64,000 bases of DNA from Branchiostoma belcheri (GCF_001625305.1 NW_017803876.1:2197081-2261080), one strand, 5' to 3'; positions 35,931-63,500 are shown, counted from the first letter of the stretch. Translations and numbers: made by a program. The notes: generated from the letters alone by a model not told the origin.

Positions 35931-36306
35931 ACATCAGTGATAGTCATTTGTTTGCTTACTTCATTCGCAATCATTGAAGACAGTGTATCTCATTGAGGAA
36001 AGTCATTTGGCTTGCTGCAAAACTGAAGTATGATTGCAGAGAATGACATGTTCAGTCTTGCTGCTGCATTGGATCATCATTACCATGGATACCTGTGCTG
36101 CTAAAAGTGAACTATAAGGTTTGTCCTTCTTCAAAATGAAGAATGCTTAGCCTCTTTAACTTTTCTCTACATTGATCAATTAATAGCAGCATTTTTGTGA
36201 AAGTGGCATGAGTACACGATTCTATGTTAATAATAATATGCAATAGTTGTACATATTTGATTAATTACCTTTCAGAATTTGATATGGTTAGACTAAAAAT
36301 GGAATG

Positions 36307-36312
36307 AATAAA
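36307..36312 (+). terminator. Candidate poly(A) signal of WDR53
   Basis: AATAAA about 375 bp after the stop codon, the first canonical hexamer downstream. Confidence 0.5.
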
Positions 36313-36324
36313 ATGCAGTGATGA

Positions 36325-36395
36325 TGAGAAGTGAACTCATACTGGCACCATGAGCCACTGGTGAACCATGCATGTACCACTACCTGAGCTACAAC
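36325..36395 (-). repeat. tRNA-derived SINE-like fragment
   Basis: The minus strand reads TAGCTCAGGTAGTGG (a good internal A box, 36378-36392), and 40 bases later GAGTTCACTTC (a degenerate B box, 36328-36338). Order and spacing are those of a polymerase III promoter, but no cloverleaf can be completed, so this is a tRNA-related repeat and not a tRNA gene. Confidence 0.5.
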
Positions 36396-37341
36396 TCTAA
36401 TTTCATTTCTCAACTCAGATTCTTCAGAAGAAGTGTGTTTGTACTCAGCATGTAGAAAATGTATTCACTAGTTCTTTGTTCCATGGTTCCTACCCCCCAG
36501 AACTACACACACAATGTACAGCATGGAAGAAAGAAGCTTGGACGGCTGATGCAAATGGTGGATCTTGCCCTACAATACTTCAGAATGGTATGATAAAGTA
36601 ATTTAGTGTACCAAACTTTGATAAGGCTAGCTTCAATGTGTGATGCATTATGGCTTCAGAAGGACTACAATGTATGTGGTAAATTTCATTACTAACTGTG
36701 GAAGGTGTATGAGGCTCTCATCTGTTGACAGTGATGACGTAGTAGTCTGAGACAGTTCAGCTGTTGTGCGGAGAACATGTCCCTCTAATCTGATGTCAGC
36801 AGTTGAGATGCTACCGGTAAAAGTACAGTTCAGATTTCACACCCATTGTAAGCACCCTTCTTTTAAAGATTGGAAATATATCAAAGTAATGTTGAAAGTC
36901 ATGTAATTTGGCTCTTGTTTACACCATTAAAATTGTCTTCTGTGCTTCCATCTTTTTGCAGTTATGAAACGGGGCCTCCAGATGATACACAACTGTCTTG
37001 CATCCAATAACTGGTGATGAAGCCAGCAACATTCAAGCCAGCATCTGCCCAGATTTCAGGTACATGACCAATCTGCTGTCCTGTTGTTTTTTTGGTTGTG
37101 CACTTGACTGTCTGTGGCGATGAGGATAACAATTGAAAAGACCTACAACAAATGGTTTTCTTTATACGCTATACTGAGCCACAGGCATGACAGTGTTGTG
37201 TGCAAAAAGTGCCACCTTATCATTTCAATGAGAACTGCAGTTACATTGTAAACAAAGGGACTTTCAGTATTGGTTTTACACACATTCGTCTGCATCTGCT
37301 TCAGTTTTTAGTACCATCAGTTTATTACCTGCCTGGTAGTA

Positions 37342-37387
37342 AATAATTTATGCCCAGATATTAAAATAATTTATGCCCAGATATTAA
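37342..37387 (+). repeat. Exact 23 bp tandem duplication
   Basis: AATAATTTATGCCCAGATAT plus TAA occurs twice with no spacer (37342-37364 and 37365-37387). Confidence 0.9.
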
Positions 37388-40300
37388 AAACTGATTATTT
37401 CATTTTGCACAGGTGAGGACAGACATTGGTGTTGCTACCATGCACTTGGAAAGTGTGCAAGTTCTCATTCAAGGTCTGATGCTCCAGCTTGATTGGTAAA
37501 CACGTCATTCAAGGATATGATGCTGAGAATTAAATTTTCACTTAATGATCTTTACTGTGCGTTCTTGTACTGAGTTCTTTAAGTGTGTCCGAATATGGTG
37601 GGAGTATCTATGCTAAGAGTGTAACATTGTAATGTATGATGCTGATAATAGACATGGTCTTTACATCTCAGTCTGCACCAAACATGAAACCATATCCTGG
37701 TATCCATCCCTACCTTAGCTCTGCACTGGTCCAACTCTGGCTGAGTAAAATTGCACTCAGTGGCCCACCACACCAGATTTTCAGGCTCTTGTCCCTTTAA
37801 TACTGTAAGATATTGTTCATGTATTATGTACCACAGGCTAGCTTGTATGTATTTACTTATGGAGAAGTTGTGTCTGAAAGGCCTACTTTTCAACTGTAGT
37901 GTCTGACAGCAGGAGACAATGATTAACACAAAAGTCAAACTTTGAACCAAACATTTTTATGAACTTGCACTTTTTTTCCACAGATTACAAAACATCAAAA
38001 AGTGTAGAAACAATTCCTATGCTATGACAGTACACGTAGTCTTCACTGTCAGTTATAATATGGTAAGATTCGTAGTCGTCTTACTGCTCTACTATATCTT
38101 ATTCATATGACTGTGATTAGACCATGACCACATCTAACTGTGTATCTAATACATGTATTTGGCTTTTTATACTGACAGTCAATGCAAGATTACTGTACAG
38201 CGAAACCAAGAAACAAAAAAATGCATTAGCAGATTATAAAGTGCTACAATGGCTGTGAAATATTTTCAGCTCAACTTGCATTTAAGAACAACTGGTTTTG
38301 TTTCATTAGTATTATTATGAAGTAGGTTCACCAGGAACCTTGAACACAATTTTTGATACATATGAAAAAGACTCATTATATGTATGGTTATGGTTGAACC
38401 ACAGACATTATGATGGAACATTAAAAATTTTTCTCTTTTGTGAGAAGAATTGTTTACATCCTTTATTTACCATTACATATAGGTTTCACTGTTCAGTACT
38501 GCTTGTTCTTGTGATCATTTACATCCTTGGCAGTGCACACAGAACATGTTTTAATGAAATGGTACAGCATAATCTGATGAACTGAACATCACACTTTGTT
38601 TGGCTGTTCACATGGGCCTTAACATACATAGAACAAATTAACATCAAACATAATACAATGCTTGACACATGCTAACCAAGGGAAGGTATTTTTCTTGAGC
38701 AAAAGAACATCCATAAGTCTAGAGTAAATAATGTTTACACACAAAGTTAGGACAAAGCAATACCAGCTGTTTCTGTCTATGGTACATTCACAAGTGTTCC
38801 AGTATGTCATTTTCATAGTCATAGTTTTACTCTTATCTAAAACATCTTTGTTTTGGTGACACACATTTTTGAAAAGTCTAATGTTGTGTTGATTACAAGG
38901 TTCTCATTTAGGTAATCTTGGTCTTTCCTGACAACCAACAGACGTGGATTATTTTGAGCCTCAGAAGTCAGTCCCACAACACACTATTATTCCTGGATAT
39001 TCATTTATCTGAAGAATCTTGCAAGATTTCTTTTGACTGGAACATACTTACTCCTAGTGGCCCTCAGACTGCCCTCCTCTTTGGGAGCCTATCGATATTA
39101 CTACCTGAACAGCATGAATTTGTACTGTACTAGCAAAAAGTTACATCATCTCTAGATATAGCTCAAACTCCAGGGATTACTAGACATCAAACTTTCTCTT
39201 AAAATTCTGGTTAGTTAGTACTCTTTACCTACAACCTATTTACAGAAATACAATCTTCTCCAGATCATACTTTATAGCGCTAACATCTATCTTGGCACTC
39301 TGGAGGCCACAGAACAAAGTGAACAGTAGCTAGGGGTGCAGCTTCACATTGTAAAGCCTCTTGCCCATATGCAACAGTTATACAGCTCCATACTATCCCA
39401 GTATACATGCAATATTTACATGTTTTATACATCTACATCATAGTTCCTTATTCTTCCTTAATCTGCCATATTACATTTGCGAAAACTTCCCTATGCGTTC
39501 CAAGAAGAACATCCCAAAACCCTTAAATGTCTCGGTAGCATCTACATTTTAGTTCCCAGATTCGAAAGCCAGACCATCCAAAAAAAACTGTCTTTCCGAG
39601 TGTACTACACCATACTGTGTACATAGCTGCACTGCGTATACTTTTATTTAGTGTGGCAGGTATTGAACAACAGGTGCGTACGTGTAATGCCAATGGCACA
39701 TTCAAATGACAGGTTCTAATATTAGCACCCTTGAACAGTTTATTTCCGATAACAGATGTTCCCCACAGGCAAGGACACTTCTGTGAACGTGACATTTTTT
39801 TTTGCAGGGCTGCAAACACGTATGCAGAGGAGGTAACGTTACAGCAAGAGAAAATTGCTGGTAGATTTGGCACCATGTCCATAAGGGCTATGCAATTTTA
39901 TGGTGTGGCCTTTTTTTTCTATTAATCCTTCTTTCATTGATTTTTCGGTCTCCTCTTTACCCTGAAATGACACCTCCACCTGATGGGGATGTTACGCACG
40001 AAATCCCACAATTTCTTGCTGATGGCAAATCAGCACCATGAACATAACCTATGGAATAACAAATACATGCAATGTGATTGCTGGTGTGAGAAGTATGACT
40101 TGGCCAATGCCAATGGATATTCTGTCTCGGGTGAAAGTGCTATCATGGGTCAGAAAGTTCGAACTGGGTTGAATTGATAGAATCCGACAGTGTCCTGGTT
40201 GCCTGAGAAGTACAGTACTCACTTCAGTAGTAAGTCACACTGCATGAGATATTGTTGTGGTCTTGGAAAAGCCAATAAATATTCTATTCTTAAAGGATAG

Positions 40301-41033
40301 GTCAAATTGCACAAACATACTTAGTACTTGGTGAGAAGTTTGTGTATCAGATGTTGTGATGTATCCTGAACAAGCTTCAAACAGCCCCACCATCGTATGT
40401 CATTGTAACACATACAATGTAGAAGTGCCTCTTTCTTTCAGGTAGTCACAACATTGGTGTTCATCAGTGGTCAAACTTAAGGCTTTTGAAAAGAAACTGG
40501 TCTTTTATTTTAAAAAAAAATCGACATTCTTGGTAATGTACCTGACAAAACCCATCTTTCTCCGAGACTAAATACATGTATAACTGAACCACCAAAATAA
40601 CACCTATATAATATAGATTAAAAGTTAAATCTTGATTAACAAGTAGAATGTGTCTTGGTACTGACAAACTTGCAACATGATACAGTTTAACACGGAACCA
40701 CATTATCACTGAGAAAATAAACCACAGGTCCTATCAAACACTTCAGGTTCTTGACATTTTGTGAACAATATCTTAGAACAGACTGGATAAAACAAATAAA
40801 TAGACCATCATTCTGGTGTTCTGTAGTGTCACTAAAATATCTCATTACAAGCACACAGAAATCTTGTTTAGTCAAAAGATAAAGCTGGTTGTTTTCTTGG
40901 AACACGAGATCAACCTGAGTTACCAGAAGTGCAGACAGTAGTGATGCCACTGTTGTTAAAAAGTGTTAAATGTGTAGATCAGAGAAGTTCAGGTCGGCGA
41001 CATAAACAACCAATGCTTCCATCGGCACTGGTT

Positions 41034-53889
<12,856 letters not shown>

Positions 53890-55203
53890 CTGTAGGGAAC
53901 GACAGGAACAACACTTTTAGTGTATGCTGGAAAAAGTCACTATCATAGTCATTGTTTTTCCAGAAAATGTTTTGTCATCCAAGTCTCCCTTGCAATGTTA
54001 CACCTGAAATGCTGCAAAAAATTCATCACCAATGACATCCCAGTATAGTACACATGAAACAACATACAACAATATTGATATCGATCATTGGTTAGATAAT
54101 CATGTAAGAATATATCGATATACAAAAGGTGAATGATAAGCAGGGTCTGACCATCTTGAAGATACTCGAGGACAGTAGAAGGATAATAACATCTTTTTGC
54201 GACAGAACCTTGGAAAAACCCATAAGTGGCCTAACGGCTTCAACATCCTTCAAAAACCATGCCATATTGTAAGATGTATTTTCTCTGACAAGAACATTGA
54301 GCAAGTTGATCAGTCACACAGATGCAATCACTACCAAAATAGCAGTGGGAGACAAGGAAAATACCCATATGATCCCGCAGTTTATTCTTCCAGTCAGCCA
54401 GCAAAAAGCACACATAAACCGCTGAAAAACTGCCTTGTGATGGCAAGGAACATTTGTCAGGATGTACAGTTACTCAGTACCACCCAGACTGTAAAATCTG
54501 TCTGTCCCGTCGGTCCAAGGATGACTGACTGTTGCATCATTTTACGATTCACCTGAGTGACAGGTGTGGGGAATTGGATGCCAGGCTGTGGAGGGAGGGA
54601 AATTTTGGTGTGTCACACAGAATGGGACTGGGCATTTACAGCACACATATCATCCCTCATTACTCAGTCTAACCTGGAAAAATGGCTGTAGGCCATGTCT
54701 GGGTACTGTGAATTTACTTAAGTTCAGGGGGACTTATTTTGTGCAAGGGCGTGAAGGAGTCATTTGCAACTTGTTTTGAGTTTGTGGCAGATTATAAACA
54801 GAGTGGGCATAGCTGACAGAAAATTTGCTTTCTACCGTGAAAAAAAAAGGTTTAAAACCACCACAGCTACTGTATATTTACAGTATGGTACATTACATGC
54901 ATAACAATCCAAAACAGTAATTGCTGACTCAGCAATTGTTCAATAGCTCATTGTTTCATGGTATGATCACAATAGTAACTGTGGGTGGTATACGGTCTGA
55001 AAACTCACACTTCTAACGTTGTTAAATGACATACTTGTAGTGTTGCCAGCCCAGTATTTAATTACTGATGTACCTAAAATCTGCATAAATTATACAAATG
55101 TCTGCCATACAACGTGGCCCATACAAATTAGACTTTTATCATATAACATTTTTCTTCTCCATATTCCATCACTTGACCTGTTCTGCAATTATGTACTACA
55201 CAT

Positions 55204-55587
55204 TAGGCCATGTTGATTTGATTATATGGATGACATCCGCGCGCGCATGAATTTTCGGCCGTTTCAAAAAAAAAAAACAGTTTTCAACCATACTGTAAAT
55301 CGTACAAAACAGTTGCAAAAATATACCGTAAGTTTTAAAAAAACCATACCAATGTCGTAGAATGCCAAAATCAAACGAAAAAAGATGAAATTGTAAAGAA
55401 ATGAACTTGAAGACTAGATTATTCGCCAAACCATATTCTGTCCCATTTGTTCAACCCTCATGACCACGTAGATTTCATAATGAAAACAACTTTTTTTTTT
55501 TGCAAAACTTTTTTTTATTCGCACGCGCGCATAAATTTTGGGGTTCCCGGAGGACGTCATCCATATAATCAAATCAACATGGCCTTA
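55204..55587. mobile_element. 384 bp MITE with ~60 bp imperfect terminal inverted repeats
   Basis: The left end TAGGCCATGTTGATTTGATT ATATGGATGAC is inverted at the right end, GTCATCCATATAATCAAATC AACATGGCCTTA. Both subterminal regions carry GCGCGCG..CATGAATTTT-type blocks. The interior is A/T homopolymer-rich. The target duplication may be only TA or TTA, as in Tc1/mariner or PIF elements. Confidence 0.85.
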
Positions 55588-58500
55588 CATGTAAATAAGG
55601 TGTACGACACATCCCCATCTAATTACTATAATCAAACCTGTACCCCCAAATACCTAAAAAAAACTTCACAGCTGTCTGCTCTACCCTCAGGCCGGTCAAC
55701 AGGTACGTTTCATGGGTTTTTAACACAGCTGTGTAAACATCCAATGATTCATCAAATGCAGGACGGAATGTTGAAGATTAGGACTCGATTTACACTTGCG
55801 GGGGAAAAAACTGACGTACAAAACCTATGTATACTTTTGAGGGTACGAAAACTGCCTGCAACAAATTTTTCCTGCGTGGAAATTGGCCAGCTTAGACATA
55901 CGTCAAGAACATACGTTCAGGTTGTACCTTACCTTGAGGGTTGGCATACAATAGAATATAATATACACTCTTTACTCCTAAATCTCCAATTGTACAGTTT
56001 TCTAACTATCTGGCTCTTTCTGTGTTAGAAAAGCTGGTTTGGTCAGAAAACTTAACAATTGTACACCCCTCCATCTGGTTTGGCATCACCCTAAATCAGA
56101 CCTGACACATCTGTACAGATTTTTAATTTCCACAACGTCAATGTCAGTGTCGTACTGGAAACAGAGCACCAACAGTAACACTTGCAAGTTAAAAATACCA
56201 CTGCCACCTGCCGCAACAGCTGGGTCTGCTCATGTAGAGATGAAGGGGATCAGGAAGGATTTGGCTCCAACAAAGCACCAAAACATCACTGCAAGGGAGC
56301 TCAAGGATTCTCTCAATCCATTTAGAACTCCCCCCTAGGAAGAGAACAATCGGCCACCCTATTGGTCAATTTCTCTGACTTTTAAAAGAGCAAAGGATTT
56401 TGTGCAGCCATCCTTTGAGCAAGGAAAGAGCACAGCATTTCAGTACTTGCTTTTTGATAAATCCTACTTTGCCCTTTCTGGAAGAAACCCTAGAAAATCC
56501 TTTCTGTATTCAACATAGAGCTTGACATTTCCATTGGATTTCTAGGATCATTCATGTTTTTTTTCAAGAAGGATGAAATTTTCCCTTTTTCGTGTGCAAC
56601 TTCCAGGCTTCATCACCCTGTGAACCCTTCATGAAGGTGGGCTTCTGGAATAATTGCATTCCAGAAAGACCCTCTGGAGGCTGTGGAAATTTAAATCAAT
56701 TTCTTCCAGGCTTTAGGCATAAATACCATATCTTAATTCATTTGCTACTGCTTGACTGTATGGACCACATGCATGTCCAGCAGGTGTTGGTAGCCTTGTA
56801 GGGGCATAGCTGTATGTAACTGAGCTACCTGTAATGTGTTACAGTGTACCTGACATGAAATAAATGGAAACATTTTGTTTTGTTGGAAATGGTAACTTAC
56901 ATATCAGTAATTAAACACAGCAACTGCTACACAGTGCTTCACTGTTGAGTGTTCTCATTGCCACCTGCTGTTACCAAGGAAACAGGATTTTCCAGTTCAA
57001 TTAAAACCCTGTTAGTTTCCAGCTATCACAACAAGATCACAAATGCCTCTATTTCACAGTTTGATGAATATACATGTCTTTTTCTCCTCTACCTAACCAG
57101 TATTTTTTTTTCCTTTTCAGGTGTTTTTGATACCTTTTCAATAACTCACTACAGCATTCTGTTACAAATAACATTTGCTATGCTTAAGCAATTTTGACAT
57201 AGAACCAATTATTAAGATGGGCACCTCCAAATCCTTTGCTTTATTACCTTACCTGTTATTTACCTTAACCTGATGGCAACTGCTAGCGGCAGAACAGTAA
57301 ATTACCCCTTGCAAGGCTAAAGGTCACAACTGATCAAGGGGAGTGCCATCATCACAGAGGAGGCAAAATCAAGCTGGTTGGACTGCTCTCACTGGAACAG
57401 TTTTCAAGTCTCACAACTCATCACCAAACATGAATCTCAAATCCCAAAAGTCAGAATCAACTAAGTTTTAGATCTATTGTAGATCTATTGGGCGGATGCG
57501 TCTTACTACTACTAACATTCAAGAGATTCAAGATTCAAAGATATGTTTGCATACATACATTTCAAAGAATATGCATCTAAAACATACATTGTTGTTGCTT
57601 TTAATATTACTTTTTAAATATTATATTACTTTCAATATTAGACTATGATGCATCCCAACATTCAGAGCCATTTTGTTGCCATGTGAGTGGAATGAAGACA
57701 GGACTGTCAGAAATGGTACCATATGGTTGAAAACCTACCTTCAACCTGAATGAATATAAATGATCTTCATAACTCATTATTGATATGGACAAGGCTTGAC
57801 CATACTGTTGGCATCAATACAATATGATCAATACAATTAGTGTTTTTGTTGATTCTTTATTTGGGTCCACTTTAATGAGTGTCACGATTAATCAAATCCA
57901 TCAAATTGCCATCTATATTTCCAAGTACCAAATTATGAAACTGAAATGCTCATATTATTTCTCAGCTCATTTCTGCTCTACAATGACAATCACAATCAAT
58001 ATTCCAAAGACTTTGATGTTGACAGATTTATGTTACTTATACCCAATTTCCCCACATAGCTCATGCACAAAATATCCATGGCACTTGTAATTTACAAACA
58101 AGAAATAAGCTATCCTTTGATTAATCATTTCCTATGTTAAAGAGTACAGCTTTATTCACTGGAAATATAGCAGGCAACTAGGTTGGTGCTGTAAATATAA
58201 ATACAGATGGGAGGATGATATACATAAAGCACAGCAAGGCAGCAGAGATCCATGAAATAATCAATACCACTGTATATCACTGCAAACATTCTCCCCTGTA
58301 CTCATATTGGGCAGAGCTCGTCACCCCTTCACAGGCAAAGGGCCGCACACTTCGGCACTGCCCAATAACATTCACCTTCAACCAGATATTGAATTTCCAG
58401 TGTTTCCCATCACGGCAACTGGATTTAACTGACTATTCAGCGAGCCAAATAGAGCGTGCTAGAACTGCTACAAATCATCATCATGCACTCCTCCGTATGG

Positions 58501-60204
58501 TTATTTTATATTCACAAATCAAACTGAAATCGCCTACAAATATTCTGAGCTAACTTGACTTTCAAAGCCTTAAAGAATTCACGAGATCCTCAATGATTTC
58601 CCACAACACCACCAAATCTTATAAGCAGCACCACAGAAGCAAGGACATGAATATGAGCCTGAATTATGACTCTCCTAACCTGACATTATGTCACAAAGGA
58701 GAAATGATATTGGTTTATTGCTCCATGAATATGCTATCATAAGAACAGTAATCTGCAGTTTATGTGTCAAGCAGAAAGCCACCCAGGGAATATAGGGTGT
58801 GGCAAATGGCCAGGTTTGTGCGCATAGTGTCCAGTATTTGTTACATACAAACCAGAATACTGAAGGTAGCAAAATATAACATTTTTTAAATAAAATGATT
58901 GCAGAATGGATTTTGTGGCTTACAGGGAGATACTTCACTGTAATTTAATTTTTAGATGATCTGCTGCGCTTTTGATGTAAATTCAGACTATGCCTTTTAC
59001 ATTCATTTTCTCTTTTCCACTATGTGACACTGCCCCTTCTTATGATAAAAATCATCAATCTACATAAATTTACTTGTGATAAATAAGGGCTGTCTACACT
59101 TCAGAAAACGCCAAATAAGACTATCGAATTTGAATCAATGTTGAGTCAACATTGCCACACATGAACCTCCCAAGTGGCGAATATGCTTTGGAATATTACA
59201 TTTCAATCTATGACAAGGTATCCTCAAAGGACTGTGATTTACATTCAAACTAGGCAACTTCAGAAACAGAAGGTGTATTGTACATGCATACTGAATTCGA
59301 TCTTCACTGCGAAAAACAAGGGAGACCGAAATTTTAACATTTCTGTCATGTCATTTGTAGATTTTGATAAACACATGCTTTTGATGCAAATTCAGACTAT
59401 GCTTTTCACATTTAATTTTTAAATCAGGGCTGCATGTACCGATAACATATACAGACGTCACCAAGAAGTCATTAAGATCTGTCAAATCATCATGAATAAT
59501 GAGCAGTAATCGATCATTAGAATCACAGTAAACAAAGGCTTTGGCAATTGTTTATTTTTACACATTGCTTTTCATTTTGAGTGCCACGCCTTAAAACATA
59601 ACAACTACAATAATGAACTAGCAATCCTGTTTTTAATAAATATATATGAATACAGTACATGGTATTCTTAAGAAGAAAACTCTTATGTGAGGGTGTAAAA
59701 AATGTTACATAGCTTATCTCAAATATGTTTTTTTTTACAATTTCACGAAACATTTCATGTGCAGATACCTGGGTGGTACATGTATTGGGGTAATTGTTCT
59801 CTTAACAATGGACATTAGATTTATAACTATAAGAGTCAAAGACAATTAGATTTGTTGTAAATGGTATTGTATTCAACAGAACTTCTCCCTCAACTGGCAG
59901 AAGACAGATAGCAAAACAACTTCAAAATGTGCCTCCAAAAACATGTTTTGCCTGCAGGGAGGACTTCTGAATTGCAAATAGAAGTGTAAACCTGTTTAAC
60001 TGAACGCTGCCTAATTGCAAGTGTATCCTTCGGCAATTTATGCATATTACCCTCCTGTCTTCTGAATTGTTTGTAAAAACTCCATTATGTAAAATAGTCC
60101 ATGTTTTAGATCTTACCATCATCGCCATGCATTTTGTCTCCTCAAAAACAGTCCTAATTTACTATCTAATCAATAGTGATAAAATAGAAAACATAACCTC
60201 CAAT

Positions 60205-60530
60205 CAAAAGGGCTGAATCCAATATTTATGCTGTTCAAAGCACAATTGGGGAAAGGTAGTTTATACCTGTGTAGAAAACGATAAACTTTGGCCATATGAA
60301 TATCATTATTTTTCCCATTTCACACAGATATTTTACTAGCAAATACAGAGTAATAAGCTGGATCCAATCTTCCTCAGATATTAAATCCTAATTCAGGCTG
60401 TTCAAAACATAATTTGCCAAAAACCTGTTTAGAAAATGACACTGTGATTCTTTTCCATTACACCCAGAAATTTTACTAGCATATAACCTAGAAAGCTGGG
60501 CTCTCTCTTCATCTGATATTTATTGTCGGA
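60205..60530 (+). repeat. Imperfect ~150 bp tandem duplication in the long intron
   Basis: The motif order GGCTGTTCAAA / ATAATTTG / TGTTTAGAAAA / TTTTCCCATTTCACACAGA / TTTTACTAGCA / AAGCTGG is seen once from about 60205 and again from about 60360, with a partial third start (CTCTCTCTTCATCTGATATT) near 60500. The copies are diverged. Confidence 0.65.
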
Positions 60531-63500
60531 CCATTATGCCTTGTTTTATGTTTGTGCTGTTGATGCACTTTGGTATAATGAAATATCCCCTGGCTCCTAC
60601 CACCTGAGCACCTGAGTGCATCAAAAAGGTAGGTCAGCTTCAGAACGGCTGTACCTTCACATCTCTTGTTTTTGAGGCTGTCTTACATAACACAAGGGGA
60701 CTATCAAATGTTTCAGACCTGCAAGAAGTCTGTATGGTAGAATATATCTCTAGAAATGAATTAATGAATAGCAGTCGTCTAATATATTATTAGTCCATGT
60801 CACTGACTGAAGTTCTCATGAACTGAAAAATTACAGTATAGAATCACGTGCTTGCTGGCAATCTGGTGAAAAATGAGTTGAAAATGAAGATCATGGTAAT
60901 ACATGAAATCTACTTCAGCCTGCTCTCTCCCTCTGTACTGATTGATATCACAGAGTATCATAAATCAGGAATCGTACTGAAACAACCAGCCGAGATAACC
61001 ACACATCTGCAGCCTCCGGTGAAAAGCGGTTTATCAAATTTATTCAGTTTTATCAAATGTTCATCAAACTGACCTACTTATAAATTGCAGGGAAAGTGGA
61101 GATGAAAACCGTGGCTCCACACCTACGTTTGTAGCCACGGGTAACCATCATTACCGCAGAAATCAGACGAGAAGCAGGAAGCGGCTTTCTTTGATCTTCC
61201 AGCCTTTCTCTGTAAGATTTCTAATGACATTTCTAATGACGTGTATCGGGAGAAAAGTCCTTTTCAGACCAGGTTTCACTGCTTGAAGCAACGGAAATGT
61301 GGGAGGTGAGCAGATGGGACATTTACGCAACCATGAAACCCTTCATGCTTTTAATTATATGTCAGCTTAAATTTGCAACTGTATACTGCAATATTACATT
61401 GCCCACATATGACTGCTGTTAACATATGCAAAAGTAGCACAGAATCAAGCACATAAAACAGCAGTAAACAATATAGAATGGCTATGCAATGCCTTTGCAG
61501 TAAAGACTTCAATTTTGACATAAAAACTGGAGGAAAGACATTTCAGTTTATTGGAATTTTATACTGTATTTCAATCCTTTATTGTGATCTTCCATCAGCT
61601 AATTTTGAATTTCAGATTTATTGACTTTTTCTTCAAGTGAGATATGTTTAATCTACAAGATTTTTCAGTCTACCTGTTCGTAATGCCTCAAATGTATCTT
61701 CAGATGAAATATTGCCTTATATGGCGACGTGATCTTTACAGCAATGAAGGAAAACAGCGAGGCACAAATGAGAAACCTTCAAGCACGTTTTGTCATGTCT
61801 GGAACACTGTTACCGATCATTATCTGCAGAAAACCTGGATAAGTCCGGACCTAATCAAGTTGTATTTTACTCCAGGCATTTGCAACCCCCCAAGGATCTT
61901 GTTCATGAGAACTTGAAAAGCTCATATGTTTCTAAAACCTCTGTGGATTGCAAAGGTTATTTTCCCATCACCTTGATTCACTGTCTCCAGTTGATTTCGA
62001 CACACCGGCCAAATTACAGAGCAGTTCCTACGGGAGGACTTCAGACAAGAATGTGCTTCAAACGCCATTTTTTCCCTCCCCACCCTTCAGCAACTCTGAT
62101 GATTCTGTGGGAAAGATGGAGTACCTTGGGGAAAGGAGGCCCTAATTAAATCCTGCTGCTTCCTTTTGTGAGAAGACAGAAGATGTAGAAGCCTGCATAT
62201 TACAGAAATGGACATCCTTCCTACATCAGCACTTTGTGGGATTATTCTACTGACTGTTTGGCAGATGGTTCTTAATAAATCAGTTCAACCTGGATGTGGC
62301 CGGTAAAATCTCTGTGCATCTATTGGTGTCTATTGTGTGTCTATTGTATTTAAGATCTTAGGAGCAACTAGAGCAAAATTTCTGATTCTAACTGTCCAGG
62401 TACCCAATAACAAGTGTCATAACAATCTGAAGCTTGTGGCTCCAACATTCTTTAGAATGTGGTGTACCTATCAACACCTTATGAAAAATGTCAGACTTGA
62501 TTTACCAACATGGTATCACTTGTCACATCAAATATAAAGTAAAAAAAAAAATTAAGTGCATAGAAACCAATTTGAAAACATTAAAAGGGGAAATGAATTT
62601 TAGGCTGTGTTCACGAATCACGACTACCTGTCGAGCAACTCAATAGCTGCCAACCTGTTTAAACTCATGGACAAACAAACTGAGGGCTGCTCCAGATGGT
62701 TCCCCTGCAGTAATCAAATGTGAAGGGATAGAAAACTGTGGGAACAGACCACAAACATTCTAAACCAGAATATGCCTCTGGACATGTTCAGAAAAGTCTG
62801 TTCGGAAAATTTCCACTGGCACCTTCAGAAAAAAGCAAGCTGCCCTGCCCATGCCCATCAGATTAACTACTCAAGGTCAACCCCCAGCAATATGGGCAAT
62901 CCTCTTCACTGCAGGATGCAAGGCTGCATGCTGTAACAAATCATAATGCACTATTATCTACTAGCCACTAACACTAGAACAAGCTACTCTGTAACATAAA
63001 GCTAAAAGTTGCCAGTAAAGTTAGACTAACAAACATCAAGGTCAGGTTCATAAATATCAAGTTCCAAAGCGACTGGAACCCAAGGTGAATAAACAGGAGT
63101 TACGGTTCTCCAGGACTGACATCCAGACAAAATTGGCTAAAAGTCAAGACGCTTTACTGCTATTCATTTCCTTAAGACTGATAATTGATTGGATTTAGCA
63201 ATCTTTACACATCAAGGTTATCTTGCTACCAAAGCTTCTTATCCAAAATTTAAAGACTCGGTACTTTAACGTAATGATTAAAGGCTGAACACCACAACAG
63301 AGCCTTGAACTTTTGACAGTGAAAAGCTTGTTATCAACTTTAGTGGGTCTGGTTTATAGACAAGTTATTTCCTTTGGGACATTAAGCAAGGTTATGCAAG
63401 GGTTTACGGCTCCACAGGCAAATAACCAATTCCTCACCCAGATATAGTTGTAACTCAGATAAGATTAACTGATGTTCTGCTTCCACATTTCAAAAACAAG

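Larger units (their letters stand above)
35931..41033. other. Convergent intergenic region between WDR53 and the TRIM9-type gene
   Basis: About 5 kb of AT-rich DNA with both 3' UTRs. It holds a poly(A) hexamer for WDR53 at 36307-36312, a tRNA-like repeat on the minus strand near 36325-36395 and a 23 bp exact tandem duplication at 37342-37387. Open frames are short and show no recognisable domain. Confidence 0.65.

Noticed and set aside
37579..37950. 123-codon open frame on the minus strand in the WDR53/TRIM9-type intergenic region
   Set aside because: It has a hydrophobic start but no matching splice sites or known domain; it looks like repeat-derived chance coding.
54197..54556. 119-codon open frame on the plus strand near the TRIM9-type coiled-coil exon
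   Set aside because: Low-complexity composition, no domain and no promoter or splice context.
55447..56028. 193-codon open frame on the plus strand
   Set aside because: Its first third lies inside the MITE at 55204-55587 and the remainder shows no domain; treated as chance.
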